Origin: Rhizobium sp. ICMP 5592
GTDB lineage: Bacteria > Pseudomonadota > Alphaproteobacteria > Rhizobiales > Rhizobiaceae
Length of the DNA stretch: 64,000 nucleotides
Direction: 5' to 3'
NCBI RefSeq assembly: GCF_009498525.1
Contig: NZ_QSNT01000002.1
Location: 868,001 to 932,000, forward strand
Under the pieces are notes generated by a model. That model saw only the letters and a list, made by a program, of their open reading frames with translations. It ran no database searches and was not told the origin of the DNA. This document shows, piece by piece, positions 44,439-54,756 of this stretch. The position numbers and the translations under genes are program-made. How positions within the stretch are numbered: position 1 is the stretch's first letter; every line of letters begins with the position of its first letter.

Positions 44439-45701
44439 ATGCAGAATCATCATGTCGTGGTCGTCGGGGGCGGTTTTGGTGGATTGCAGCTCGCCAATGA
44501 TCTGAAAGGCGCACCCGTCCGCATCACTTTAATTGATCGGCGTAACCATCATCTGTTCCAGCCGTTGCTCTATCAGGTCGCGACCACCTTGCTTGCGACG
44601 TCCGAGATCGCCTGGCCGATCCGCAACTTTTTCCGGGACCGGCCGGAGGTGACGACGCTGTTGGCGGAAGTCGCGGGTGTCGACAGCCAGGCACATACGG
44701 TGATGCTGAAGAATGGCGACACGATCGGCTACGATACGCTGGTGCTGGCGACGGGGGCGACCCATGCCTATTTCGGTCATGACGAATGGGAACCGGTGGC
44801 ACCGGGGTTGAAGACGCTCGAGGATGCGACGACTATCCGCCGCCGCGTGCTTCTGGCTTTCGAGCAGGCCGAACTGGAAAAAGATCCGGCCATTCGCGAG
44901 GCACTCCTGACCTTCACGATCGTCGGCGCCGGGCCGACCGGGGTCGAGCTTGCCGGCATTATCGCCGAGCTCGCCCGAAAGACGTTGCCGAAGGAGTTCC
45001 GCAATATCGATACCAGCAAGGCGAGGATCATCCTAGTCGAAGCCGGCCCGCGCGTTCTCGCAAGTTTTGTCGAGGAGTTGTCGGACTATGCCCAAAAGGC
45101 GTTGGAAAGGCTGGGTGTCGAGATCCACTTCGGCAAGCCTGTCACGTCCTGCACTGCCGAAGGCGTGACGATCGGGGATACCTTCGTGCCATGCCGCACC
45201 ATCGTCTGGGCTGCGGGCGTTCAGGCGTCGCCAGCCGCGGAATGGCTCGATGTTCCCGCTGATCGCGCCGGCCGTGTCGTGGTCGACAAGGAATTGCACG
45301 CGCCGGGCCAGCCGGATATTTTCGTCATCGGCGATACGGCGGCGGTGACGCGCGAGGACGGTAGTCCCGTGCCCGGTATCGCGCCGGCCGCCAAGCAGCA
45401 GGGGGCCTATGTCGCCAAGGTGATCAGGGCGAAGCTGGCGGGCCAGCCGGCTCCGGGACCGTTTCACTATAAGCACCAGGGAAGTCTTGCCACTATCGGC
45501 AAGAGTGCCGCGATCATCGATTTCGGCCGGATCAAGCTCAAGGGCTGGCTCGCCTGGTGGGTCTGGGGCCTTGCCCATATCTACTTCCTGATCGGTACTC
45601 GCTGGCGCATCGCCGTCGCGTGGAGCTGGCTGTGGATCTATATCAGCCGCCAGCACAGCGCCCGGCTGATCACGCAAAGGGAAACCATGCGAGAGGAATG
45701 A
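44439..45701 (+). CDS. ndh: Type II NADH dehydrogenase (NDH-2)
   Basis: Membrane-bound, non-proton-pumping NADH:quinone oxidoreductase, 420 residues. FAD motif VVVVGGGFGGLQLANDL is at residues 6-22, and the NADH motif TIVGAGPTGVELAG near 165-178. IPAAKQQG-like IAPAAKQQGAYVAKVI and the C-terminal amphipathic and hydrophobic region (WLAWWVWGLAHIYFLIG) anchor it to the membrane. A bidirectional terminator follows immediately. Confidence 0.93.
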   Translation: MQNHHVVVVGGGFGGLQLANDLKGAPVRITLIDRRNHHLFQPLLYQVATTLLATSEIAWPIRNFFRDRPEVTTLLAEVAGVDSQAHTVMLKNGDTIGYDTLVLATGATHAYFGHDEWEPVAPGLKTLEDATTIRRRVLLAFEQAELEKDPAIREALLTFTIVGAGPTGVELAGIIAELARKTLPKEFRNIDTSKARIILVEAGPRVLASFVEELSDYAQKALERLGVEIHFGKPVTSCTAEGVTIGDTFVPCRTIVWAAGVQASPAAEWLDVPADRAGRVVVDKELHAPGQPDIFVIGDTAAVTREDGSPVPGIAPAAKQQGAYVAKVIRAKLAGQPAPGPFHYKHQGSLATIGKSAAIIDFGRIKLKGWLAWWVWGLAHIYFLIGTRWRIAVAWSWLWIYISRQHSARLITQRETMREE

Positions 45702-45702
45702 A

Positions 45703-45730
45703 AAAAGGGCAGCCAAGCGGCTGCCCTTTT
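45703..45730. terminator. Bidirectional terminator between ndh and the alcohol dehydrogenase gene
   Basis: AAAAGGGCAGCC, loop AAGC, GGCTGCCCTTTT: a 12-bp perfect stem with A-run and T-run at the ends, so it works on both converging transcripts. Confidence 0.85.
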
Positions 45731-45755
45731 CCTGTCGGTCTTTACGCGGTGACGC

Positions 45756-46799
45756 TTAGGCCAGCGATGCGATGTCGATGACGAAGCGGTAGCGGACGTC
45801 GCTCTTCAGAACGCGTTCATAGGCTTCGTTGATCTTGTCGATGTTGATCAGCTCAATTTCCGAGACAATGTTGTGCTCGCCGCAGAAGTCCAGCATTTCC
45901 TGGGTTTCCTTGATCGAACCGATCATCGAGCCGGAGAGGCTGCGGCGGCCGGGGATCAGCGAGAAGGCATGGACCGGAACGGCATGTTCCGGAACGCCGA
46001 GCAGCACCATGCTGCCGTCGTACTTCAGCAGGTTCAGGTAGGCATTCCAGTCGATGGCGGTGCCGACTGTGTTGAGGATCAGGTCAAAGCTGCCTGCGAG
46101 CTTGGTGAAGGTTTCGGCATCGCTGGTGGCGTAATAGTGATCGGCACCGAGCTTGAGGCCATCTTCCTTCTTCGACAGCGTCTGGCTGAGAACCGTCACT
46201 TCGGCGCCCATGGCGTGCGCCAGCTTGACGCCCATGTGGCCGAGGCCACCCATGCCGACAACCGCGACCTTCTTGCCGGGACCGGCATTCCAATGGCGCA
46301 GTGGCGAGTAGAGCGTAATGCCGGCGCACAGCAGCGGCGCGCCTGCGTCGAGTGGAATATTGTCCGGGAAGGAGAGGACATAGCCTTCCTTGACGACGAT
46401 CGAATCGGAATAGCCACCATAGGTCGGCGTCTCGCCGTCGGCTTCGACGTCGTTGTAGGTCTGAACGAGGCCCGGCATGTAATGTTCGTAGTCGAGGTCG
46501 CGCGTGGCGCAGGTCGTGCAGGAATTGACGAAGCAGCCGACGCCAACGCGGTCGCCGACCTTGAACTTGGTCACTTTCGAGCCGACGGCGGTGACGATGC
46601 CGGCGACTTCATGGCCCGGCACCATCGGGTACTTGGAGAAGCCCCATTCGTTGCGGGCCTGATGGATGTCGGAATGGCAGACGCCGCAATATTTGACGGA
46701 GATGGCGACATCATCGTCATTCGGCGCACGGCGTTCAAAGGTGAAGGGGGTGAGCGGCTTGGACGCGTCGGTGGCGGCGTAGCCCTTTGCAATAGCCAT
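45756..46799 (-). CDS. NAD(P)-dependent zinc alcohol dehydrogenase, YahK/CAD-like
   Basis: A 347-residue medium-chain dehydrogenase reducing aldehydes. Catalytic zinc ligands Cys41 and His63 ([16 protein letters not shown]) and the Rossmann motif [15 protein letters not shown] are intact. The structural-zinc lobe is altered: Cys94 and Cys97 remain, but the third and fourth Cys of CxxCxxC-x7-C are Arg100 and Met108 ([15 protein letters not shown]). Divergent from an AraC regulator with about 105 bases between starts. Confidence 0.9.
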   Translation of the reverse strand: MAIAKGYAATDASKPLTPFTFERRAPNDDDVAISVKYCGVCHSDIHQARNEWGFSKYPMVPGHEVAGIVTAVGSKVTKFKVGDRVGVGCFVNSCTTCATRDLDYEHYMPGLVQTYNDVEADGETPTYGGYSDSIVVKEGYVLSFPDNIPLDAGAPLLCAGITLYSPLRHWNAGPGKKVAVVGMGGLGHMGVKLAHAMGAEVTVLSQTLSKKEDGLKLGADHYYATSDAETFTKLAGSFDLILNTVGTAIDWNAYLNLLKYDGSMVLLGVPEHAVPVHAFSLIPGRRSLSGSMIGSIKETQEMLDFCGEHNIVSEIELINIDKINEAYERVLKSDVRYRFVIDIASLA

Positions 46800-46904
46800 G
46801 GGGAGTTCCTCTTTGGTAGGATTGGCTTCAGGTAAAGTCGAAATTCTGATGACTGACTATGCGTCGGAAACAGGCGACAGCGTTAGAGCGATCCTGCAAG
46901 CTTT

Positions 46905-47912
46905 ATGTACGATTCTCTGAATCTGGATGAGCTGCGCTCTTTCGAAACAGCAAGCGGAGACCTAGATAGGTCTCGACAAACCCTCGAAAATAATTGGTTG
47001 CGCATGACCCTGCCTTTCAACCCCAATCAGGAACTTGCTTCCATCATCGCCCGTTTCGCGACGGGGGATGGGGAGCATCGCACACCGATAGAAGGGCTCA
47101 ATCTCTATCGGCAATCGGCCGCGACCGTCTGGCAGCATGGGGCTTATCGGCCCTGTTTCGCCATTGTGGTCCAAGGGCGCAAAACCCTGACTGTGGGTGC
47201 CGATATATACCACTACGGCGTTGGCGAGTACATCTTGACCGCCCTCGACCTTCCCGTATCGACGCAGGTCACCAATGTCGGCAGCGAGACGCCCTATCTT
47301 TGTTTCGGCATGGCGCTCGACAGCGAACGGCTGAAGGAGCTGCTGTCGCGCGTCAGTATTCCACGCGAGGCGGTGGCGGCGGAACCCGTGCGTGGGTTGG
47401 CGGTCAATCCTGCATCGCCGGAGCTGCTCGATGCCTCGTTGCGGTTGCTCCGATTGCTCGACCGGCCGGAGGATATTCCGGCCATGGCGCCGTTGATCGA
47501 GCAGGAAATCCTCTATCGCCTGCTGACCGGCCCGAATGGTCCCCGGCTGCTGCAGGTCGCCATGGCCGAGAGCCAGAGCAACAGGGTGGCGCGCGCCATT
47601 GCGTGGATTCGCGGCAATTTCGCCCAGCCGCTGCGCATCGAGGAACTGGCCGAGCGTGCCGGCATGAGCGTTTCCTCGCTGCATCATCATTTCAAGGCCG
47701 TCACGGCGATGACGCCGATACAATATCAGAAGCAGCTTCGACTGCATGAGGCTCGACGGCTGATGATCGTGGAGCAGCTCGATGTCGGCTCCGCCGGTCA
47801 TCGAGTCGGCTATCAGAGCCCTTCGCAGTTCAGCCGCGAATATAGTCGCCTCTACGGCCTGTCGCCGCTCCGCGACGTTGAAGGCATGCGCAGTCCGGTC
47901 GCCGCGGAATAG
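46905..47912 (+). CDS. AraC-family regulator (AraC_N type)
   Basis: A 335-residue regulator with the AraC_N sensor domain (LNLYRQSAATVWQHGAYRPC near 65, abbreviated) and two HTH motifs near 250-325: IEELAERAGMSVSSLHHHFK and HRVGYQSPSQFSREYSRLYG. It is a typical divergent partner of YahK-type alcohol dehydrogenases. The start at 46905 lacks an RBS; an ATG at 47004 is possible and still leaves the sensor domain intact. Confidence 0.87.
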   Translation: MYDSLNLDELRSFETASGDLDRSRQTLENNWLRMTLPFNPNQELASIIARFATGDGEHRTPIEGLNLYRQSAATVWQHGAYRPCFAIVVQGRKTLTVGADIYHYGVGEYILTALDLPVSTQVTNVGSETPYLCFGMALDSERLKELLSRVSIPREAVAAEPVRGLAVNPASPELLDASLRLLRLLDRPEDIPAMAPLIEQEILYRLLTGPNGPRLLQVAMAESQSNRVARAIAWIRGNFAQPLRIEELAERAGMSVSSLHHHFKAVTAMTPIQYQKQLRLHEARRLMIVEQLDVGSAGHRVGYQSPSQFSREYSRLYGLSPLRDVEGMRSPVAAE

Positions 47913-47952
47913 TTTCGCGTGCTTTATTGATGCGATGCAGCGACGATTTTCG

Positions 47953-48008
47953 CTTGACGCTCGCTCTGCTCTACGCCATAACGCGCCACGAACCGTACCG
48001 TACGGTAC
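47953..48008 (+). promoter_or_regulatory. Promoter with overlapping palindromic operator, TetR gene upstream of ilvC
   Basis: CTTGAC at 47953-47958 and CCATAA at 47976-47981 with a 17-base spacer form a rhizobial-type promoter. GTACCGTACGGTAC at 47995-48008 is a perfect 14-base palindrome just after the expected start site, well placed for autorepression. Confidence 0.6.
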
Positions 48009-48027
48009 TCATTTGAGGGTGGCCATC

Positions 48028-49748
<1,721 letters not shown>

Positions 49749-49773
49749 GCTTTTCGGCTATTGCTGGAATGGG

Positions 49774-49803
49774 AAAGGCCGGAGTGAAAGCTCCGGCCTT
49801 TTT
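49774..49803. terminator. Terminator after ilvC
   Basis: AAAGGCCGGAG, loop TGAAAG, CTCCGGCCTTT followed by TT. It is also usable by the converging methyltransferase gene, whose stop adjoins it. Confidence 0.85.
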
Positions 49804-50394
49804 CTATTTCCGCGCTTTGACGTAGAGCCACTTCGTCGGCTTGCCGTCGAAACCGCCGCCGTCTGCTTCCGTCATCTCTATATCTCTCCAGCCGCCATTG
49901 CCGAGGAGAGCCGTCAGCCATGCGGCTGAAGGGTAGTTGTAGTATCGGCCGAACGTATCATGCCCTTCCGCCTCGCCGGCTTTGAAGGTGGCATGGAAGA
50001 TACCGTTGTCTTTCAGTGCGCGGTGGGTCCGATCCAGAATATCGGGCAGAGCAGCGCGAGGCACATGCAGCAGGCTGGCTTCGGCCCATATGCCGTCGTG
50101 AGCGTCTTCGATATCGAGCGTTTCGAACCGCAATATCTGCACGGGCTTGCCGATCAGGGCTTCCGCCTGTTTGGCAAGCTCGGTCGAGCCATCGGTCGGC
50201 GTCACGTCGAAGCCGCGTGAGATCATATAGGCTGAGTCCTGCCCACCGCCGCAGCCAAGTTCGAGGATCGATGCGCCTGCGGGCAGGGCCGCGAGAAAGG
50301 CATCGAGCCGGTTTCGCGGCAGATTGCGTTCGCGTGTGGCGTAGACGGCGGCGTTGTCGTTGTAGAAAGAGGAAGTGGGGTCGTCGTTTGTCAT
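49804..50394 (-). CDS. Class I SAM-dependent methyltransferase
   Basis: A 196-residue methyltransferase. Motif I is ILELGCGGGQDSAYMISRG near 43-61 with motif II VTPTDGS and a conserved AEASLLHVPRAALPDIL block typical of the Methyltransf_11/25 group. Tellurite-resistance TehB-like proteins and small-molecule methyltransferases share this pattern; the substrate cannot be told. It reads towards ilvC and shares its terminator region. Confidence 0.83.
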   Translation of the reverse strand: MTNDDPTSSFYNDNAAVYATRERNLPRNRLDAFLAALPAGASILELGCGGGQDSAYMISRGFDVTPTDGSTELAKQAEALIGKPVQILRFETLDIEDAHDGIWAEASLLHVPRAALPDILDRTHRALKDNGIFHATFKAGEAEGHDTFGRYYNYPSAAWLTALLGNGGWRDIEMTEADGGGFDGKPTKWLYVKARK

Positions 50395-50479
50395 GCGTGT
50401 TCCAATTCAGTCATCAACTTCACTATCGTCGCGGCATTGTTGTCCGGCAAGTTCGATCTTGAATTGCGCAAGAAGAATA

Positions 50480-50497
50480 ACTAGTCTGTAAACTAGT
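50480..50497. promoter_or_regulatory. Toxin-antitoxin operator candidate
   Basis: Two ACTAGT hexamers (each self-complementary) six bases apart, giving both direct and inverted symmetry, 15 bases before the antitoxin start. Such paired sites are usual for autoregulating Phd-type antitoxins. Confidence 0.55.
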
Positions 50498-50512
50498 CAG
50501 ATGGAGGATGCC

Positions 50513-50773
50513 ATGCGCCAATGGCCGGTTCAGGATGCCAAAGCGAAATTCAGTGAAATGCTTGATGCTTCACTGGAGGAGGGACCGCAGCTCGTTTCAA
50601 AGAGGGGCGAACCCAAAGCTGTGCTTGTGTCGGTCTCTGAGTGGGAAGCGCTAAACAAGCGGGCCAAACCGTCGGCCAAGGATGTGCTTCTTGCGCCAGA
50701 GCCGAGATTCGAACTCGATATTCCATCTCGCAAGGAATGGGTCTGGCGGGACATCAGTCTGGGTGAGAGCTGA
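50513..50773 (+). CDS. Phd/YefM-type antitoxin
   Basis: An 86-residue antitoxin. The N-terminal DNA-binding part WPVQDAKAKFSEMLDASLEE and VSKRGEPKAVLVSVSEWEAL are the classic Phd/YefM fold; the C-terminal part (residues 55-86) should cover the toxin. ATG 50513 has GGAGG five bases ahead; ATG 50501 is the alternative. Its end overlaps or adjoins the toxin gene. Confidence 0.9.
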   Translation: MRQWPVQDAKAKFSEMLDASLEEGPQLVSKRGEPKAVLVSVSEWEALNKRAKPSAKDVLLAPEPRFELDIPSRKEWVWRDISLGES

Positions 50774-50777
50774 CATC

Positions 50778-51191
50778 TTGTATTTGCTTGATACGAACGT
50801 GGTATCTGAGTTGCGCAGAGTAAAGCCCCATGGCGCGGTACTTGCCTGGATAAATGGCGTCAGGAGCGATGACCTTTCGATTTCAGCCATTACGATCGGC
50901 GAGATCCAGCGCGGTATCGAATTGACCGCGGAAACCGATCCGCAAAAGGCAAAAGAACTTACGCGCTGGCTGGATGGTTTGCTGGTTGGGATCCGGGTCA
51001 TCCCTTTGGACGCGGAATGTATGATCCAATGGGCGCAATTCATGCATCGCAAATCGCCGGCGCTGATTGCCGATGCAATGATAGCGGCAACTGCATCCGT
51101 CCATAATCTCATGATCGTTACGCGGGACATCGTCGATTTTTCGGTGTTCCCCGTTACCGTCTTCAACCCCTTCGATTACAAATCTCCTTGA
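50778..51191 (+). CDS. PIN-domain toxin, VapC/FitB-like
   Basis: Predicted Mg-dependent RNase of 137 residues. PIN acidic residues are present: Asp5 in YLLDTNVVSELRR, Glu in TIGEIQRG, Asp in LIADAMIAATA and Asp in VTRDIVDF. No ATG is available: a TTG at 50778 gives the normal VapC start and lies four bases after the antitoxin stop. A GTG at 50763 (overlapping the antitoxin) is the alternative. A low-efficiency start would keep toxin below antitoxin. Confidence 0.88.
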   Translation: MYLLDTNVVSELRRVKPHGAVLAWINGVRSDDLSISAITIGEIQRGIELTAETDPQKAKELTRWLDGLLVGIRVIPLDAECMIQWAQFMHRKSPALIADAMIAATASVHNLMIVTRDIVDFSVFPVTVFNPFDYKSP

Positions 51192-51213
51192 GAATGTCAC
51201 CATCACAAACAAA

Positions 51214-51236
51214 ATAGGTCAGCATTATTGACTTAT
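51214..51236. promoter_or_regulatory. Dyad upstream of the aminotransferase gene
   Basis: ATA-G-GTCA, seven-base centre, TGAC-T-TAT: all positions pair except one. It is 53 bases before the aminotransferase ATG in an AT-rich gap and could be an Lrp- or GntR-type site. The regulator is not identified. Confidence 0.45.
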
Positions 51237-51288
51237 ATTTTATTGCGTGATTTTGTGCTGCAAAGAACAAAAATTACGAGGAAGCCCC

Positions 51289-52518
51289 ATGTTGAATTGG
51301 GAAAACATCTTTGCGACGCGTTCCAGCCGGATGCGCGCCTCCGAAATCCGCGAATTGCTGAAGCTCCTGGAGCGGCCTGATATCATCTCCTTTGCCGGCG
51401 GTATTCCCGATCCGGCGCTGTTTCCGGATCAGGAATTCAAGCAGGCTTATGCGGACATTTTTTCCGGTCCGGCGGTCAACGCGGCGCTGCAATATTCGGT
51501 CAGCGAGGGCTATAAGCCGCTGCGCGAATGGCTTGTAGGACAGATGGCGGCGCTTGGGGTTCCCTGTGAGCTCGAGAACGTATTCATTGTCTCCGGCTCG
51601 CAGCAAGGGCTGGATTATCTCGGCAAGCTGTTCCTCTCGCCCAAGGATACGGCGCTGGTGACTGCGCCAACCTATCTCGGCGCGCTGCAGGCCTTCAATG
51701 CCTATGAGCCGACCTACGATCAGCTCACGCCCGGCGGCAACCGCACACCGGCCTCCTATCGCGCTGCGGCAGAGCAGGCTGGCGGCAGGGTGAAGTTTGC
51801 CTATCTCTCCGCCGATTTTGCCAATCCGACCGGCGAAACGGTCGATCTTGCCTCGCGTGAAAAGCTGATCGATCTCGGCGACGAGTTGGACATCGCCCTC
51901 ATCGAGGATGCTGCCTATCAGTCGCTGCGTTACGACGGCGAGCCGGTCCCGCCGATCCTGGCGCTGGAAATCGCCCGCAAGGGCCATATAAACGACACGC
52001 GTACGATCTATTGCGGCAGCTTTTCCAAGACCTTGGCGCCGGGTCTTCGCGTGGGCTTCGTCGTTGCCAACGCGCCTGTTATCCGCAAGCTGGTGCTGAT
52101 GAAGCAGGCGGCTGACCTGCATTCCTCGACCATCAACCAGATTGCCATCCATCAGGTCGCCGAGCGCGGCTTCGATGCGCAGGTCGCCAAGGTCCGCAAG
52201 GCCTACAGCCACCGCCGCGACTGCATGTTGGCCGCGCTCGCGAAATACATGCCGGCGGGCACGAGCTGGACCAAGCCGGAAGGCGGCATGTTCGTCTGGG
52301 TCACCCTGCCGAAGGGCATGGACGGTGCCAAGCTGCTGGCGAAATCGCTGGAGACCGTCAAGGTTGCCTTTGTGCCCGGCCAAGCCTTCTTCGCCGACGG
52401 CTCTGGCCCGAACACCTTCCGCCTCAGCTTTTCCTGCGCCAACGAGCAGATGATCGAGGAGGGGATTTCACGTCTCGGCAAATTGGTTGCGAGTGAGATC
52501 GGGGCGATGGCGGCGTAA
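51289..52518 (+). CDS. PLP-dependent aminotransferase, 2-aminoadipate/LysN-like class I
   Basis: A 409-residue fold-type I aminotransferase. The PLP lysine is Lys247 (GSFSKTLAPGLRVG), with IEDAAYQSLRYDGE and DFANPTGE (Asn-Pro-x-Gly) contacts upstream. ISFAGGIPDPALFP near 33-46 marks the MocR-like/LysN group of stand-alone aminotransferases acting on aminoadipate or aromatic and branched-chain 2-oxo acids. GAGGAAG precedes the ATG. It has no partner gene. Confidence 0.9.
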   Translation: MLNWENIFATRSSRMRASEIRELLKLLERPDIISFAGGIPDPALFPDQEFKQAYADIFSGPAVNAALQYSVSEGYKPLREWLVGQMAALGVPCELENVFIVSGSQQGLDYLGKLFLSPKDTALVTAPTYLGALQAFNAYEPTYDQLTPGGNRTPASYRAAAEQAGGRVKFAYLSADFANPTGETVDLASREKLIDLGDELDIALIEDAAYQSLRYDGEPVPPILALEIARKGHINDTRTIYCGSFSKTLAPGLRVGFVVANAPVIRKLVLMKQAADLHSSTINQIAIHQVAERGFDAQVAKVRKAYSHRRDCMLAALAKYMPAGTSWTKPEGGMFVWVTLPKGMDGAKLLAKSLETVKVAFVPGQAFFADGSGPNTFRLSFSCANEQMIEEGISRLGKLVASEIGAMAA

Positions 52519-52539
52519 GCCGCCACGCCATTTTCATGC

Positions 52540-53598
52540 TTACTTCGCCAAATGCGGCGCGATCAGTGATAGGTCTGCCTCGCTTAGGCGATCGCTGGCG
52601 GTATTGGCCTGGTGCCAATATGGGTAGAGCAGCGGCAGCAGGCTGACATCGTCGAGGCGCTTGCGCTCTTCGTCGGTCAGCTTCAGCTCGGCGCTGGCAA
52701 GGTTGTCCTTGAACTGCGCGTCCGTGCGGCCGCCGATGATGACGGAGGTGACACCCTTGCGGCCGATCAGCCAGGCGAGCGCCACTTGCGCTGCCGAGAC
52801 GCTACGGCTGTCGGCAATCTCCACCAGCGTATCGACGATGTTCCACAGGCGGTTCTCGTCGCGGATCGGCGGTTCGGTCCAGCCGGCGAACTGGCGCGTG
52901 CCTTCCGGCGTTGCCTGGTTGCGGCGGTGCTTGCCGGAGAGAAGGCCGCCGGCGATCGGGCTCCAGACCAGCACGCCGAGACCCTGATCGATACTGACCG
53001 GGAGCAGTTCGTATTCGGCTTCGCGGGCTTCCAGCGTGTAATGGATCTGCTGGCTGACGAAACGCTGGTACTTGTCGCGCTCGCTGATGCTGAGCGCCTT
53101 CATGATGTGCCAGGCGGAAAAATTCGAGCAGCCGATATAGCGCACCTTGCCCTGGCGGACGAGCGTGTCGAGGGCTTCCAACGTCTCTTCGAGCGGCGTC
53201 TGACCATCCCATTGATGCAGCTGGTAGAGATCGATGACGTCTGTCTTCATGCGCTTCAGGCTGGCCTCGCAGGCCTGGATCAGGTGCTGGCGCGAGGAGC
53301 CGACGTCGTTGACGCCAGGTCCCATTGGAAAGCGCGCCTTGGTGGCGATCAGCACGCCGTTTTTACGCGGACCGCCGATGATCTCGCCGAGGATTTCCTC
53401 CGAAACGCCCTGCGAGTAGACATCGGCCGTGTCGATCAGGTTGACGCCGGCGTCCAGACACATGTCGACTAGCCGCTTCGCCTCGCTGACGCCGAGATCG
53501 CCGACGGTCTTGGCCCAACCGACGCCGCCGAAAGTCATCGTCCCCATGGTGATGGTGGAAACCTTGAGGCCGGAACGGCCAAGCAGACGATATTCCAT
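52540..53598 (-). CDS. Aldo/keto reductase, YajO/Tas-like
   Basis: A 352-residue aldo/keto reductase. The tetrad is Asp56 and Tyr61 (IDTADVYSQG), Lys87 (ATKARF) and His128 (QLHQWDG). SVIIGGRTDAQFKDNLAS binds NADP. It is longer than the reductase at 25883 and belongs to the general-stress-protein/oxidoreductase branch of the superfamily. TTGGAGGAT precedes the ATG. It converges on the aminotransferase gene. Confidence 0.9.
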   Translation of the reverse strand: MEYRLLGRSGLKVSTITMGTMTFGGVGWAKTVGDLGVSEAKRLVDMCLDAGVNLIDTADVYSQGVSEEILGEIIGGPRKNGVLIATKARFPMGPGVNDVGSSRQHLIQACEASLKRMKTDVIDLYQLHQWDGQTPLEETLEALDTLVRQGKVRYIGCSNFSAWHIMKALSISERDKYQRFVSQQIHYTLEAREAEYELLPVSIDQGLGVLVWSPIAGGLLSGKHRRNQATPEGTRQFAGWTEPPIRDENRLWNIVDTLVEIADSRSVSAAQVALAWLIGRKGVTSVIIGGRTDAQFKDNLASAELKLTDEERKRLDDVSLLPLLYPYWHQANTASDRLSEADLSLIAPHLAK

Positions 53599-53710
53599 AA
53601 GATTTATCCTCCAAAAATCAGATCTGAAATTCGTGCGCTAGGAAATAGGGCGGGGCGCGGATGGTCAAGGTCGAATGATAGTATGAACGACACTGACACT
53701 CTAAATTGAA

Positions 53711-53728
53711 CTGTCACAATCATGTTAA
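53711..53728 (+). promoter_or_regulatory. Weak Pho-box-like sequence upstream of the importer
   Basis: CTGTCAC-AATC-ATGTTAA matches the direct-repeat form CTGTCAT-N4-CTGTCAT at 10 of 14 positions. It lies 48 bases before the binding-protein ATG. The match is partial and could be chance. Confidence 0.3.
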
Positions 53729-53775
53729 GCCATACGTCTAAGCAACCCTCCTGATCACCCAGTCGAGGACGCTCC

Positions 53776-54756
53776 ATGAAGACGCTTGTTTCCGCTTTTG
53801 CCGGCCTCCTGGCCGTCGCGCTTTTCTCCGGTTCCGCCATTGCCGCCGACCTCGTCCTCTATACCAGCCAGCCGAATGCCGATGCGCAGGCGACTGTCGA
53901 CGGTTTCATGGCCGCCAATCCCGGCATCAAGGTCGACTGGGTTCGCGACGGTACGCCGCAGATCATTGCCAAGCTCCAGGCTGAAATCCAGGCCGGAGCT
54001 CCGGTCGCCGATGTCCTGCTGATCGCCGACACGGTCACGCTGGAGCGCCTGAAGGAAGCTGGCAAGCTGCTGGCCTATAAGTCACCGGAAGCGGTGAACT
54101 ATGATGCGGCGCTCTATGATGCCGACGGTTATTATTACTCGACCAAGCTGATCACCACCGGCATCGTCTACAACACTGCCGCTTCGATGAAGCCGACGAG
54201 CTGGCAGGATCTGACCAAGCCGGAAGCCAAGGGTCTGGTCGCCATGCCGAGCCCGCTTGCTTCAGGTGCTGCTCTGATTCACGCGCAGACGCTTGCCGGT
54301 GTCGGCAGCCTCGGCTGGGACTTCTATAAGAACCTTGCCGCCAATGGCGCGGTCGCTGCAGGCGGCAACGGCGCGGTGCTGAAGTCGGTCGCCTCGGGCG
54401 AGAAGGCTTACGGCATGGTCGTCGACTACATGCCGATCCGCGAAAAGGCCAAGGGTGCGCCGCTGGAGTTCGTGTTCCCGTCCGAGGGCGTTTCGGCTGT
54501 GACCGAGCCGGTCGGCATTCTCGCCAGCGCCAAGCACGCCGATGCCGCCAAGAAGTTCGTCGATTATGTTCTTTCCGAAAAAGGTCAGGAAGGTTTTCTG
54601 AAGCTCGGCTATATCCCGGCTCGTAACGGCATGGCGCTGCCTGCCGGTTTCCCGGCGCGTGATAGCATCAAGGTTTTGCCATTGAATGCTGCCGCGGCCC
54701 TGAAAAACACCGATCAGGACCTGAAAACCTTCTCCTCCTATTACGGATCGAAGTGA
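53776..54756 (+). CDS. ABC transporter substrate-binding protein, Fbp/Afu type
   Basis: A 326-residue periplasmic binding protein. The signal peptide covers residues 1-23 (LVSAFAGLLAVALFSGSAIA). The mature start ADLVLYTSQPNADAQATVDG is characteristic of the FbpA/AfuA/AepX branch, which binds Fe3+, phosphorylated sugars, aminoethylphosphonate or thiamine. I do not see the adjacent Tyr pair near residue 195 of FbpA iron sites (the region reads YGMVVDYMP), so ferric iron is not favoured. First gene of a three-gene importer. Confidence 0.88.
   Translation: MKTLVSAFAGLLAVALFSGSAIAADLVLYTSQPNADAQATVDGFMAANPGIKVDWVRDGTPQIIAKLQAEIQAGAPVADVLLIADTVTLERLKEAGKLLAYKSPEAVNYDAALYDADGYYYSTKLITTGIVYNTAASMKPTSWQDLTKPEAKGLVAMPSPLASGAALIHAQTLAGVGSLGWDFYKNLAANGAVAAGGNGAVLKSVASGEKAYGMVVDYMPIREKAKGAPLEFVFPSEGVSAVTEPVGILASAKHADAAKKFVDYVLSEKGQEGFLKLGYIPARNGMALPAGFPARDSIKVLPLNAAAALKNTDQDLKTFSSYYGSK

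Noticed and set aside
46962-47801. Long antisense open frames opposite real genes (also 5023-5505, 7678-8514, 18526-19632, 22232-23695, 37131-38552, 51274-52383)
   Set aside because: They mirror well-supported genes in GC-rich codons, have no RBS, and show no recognisable family features.
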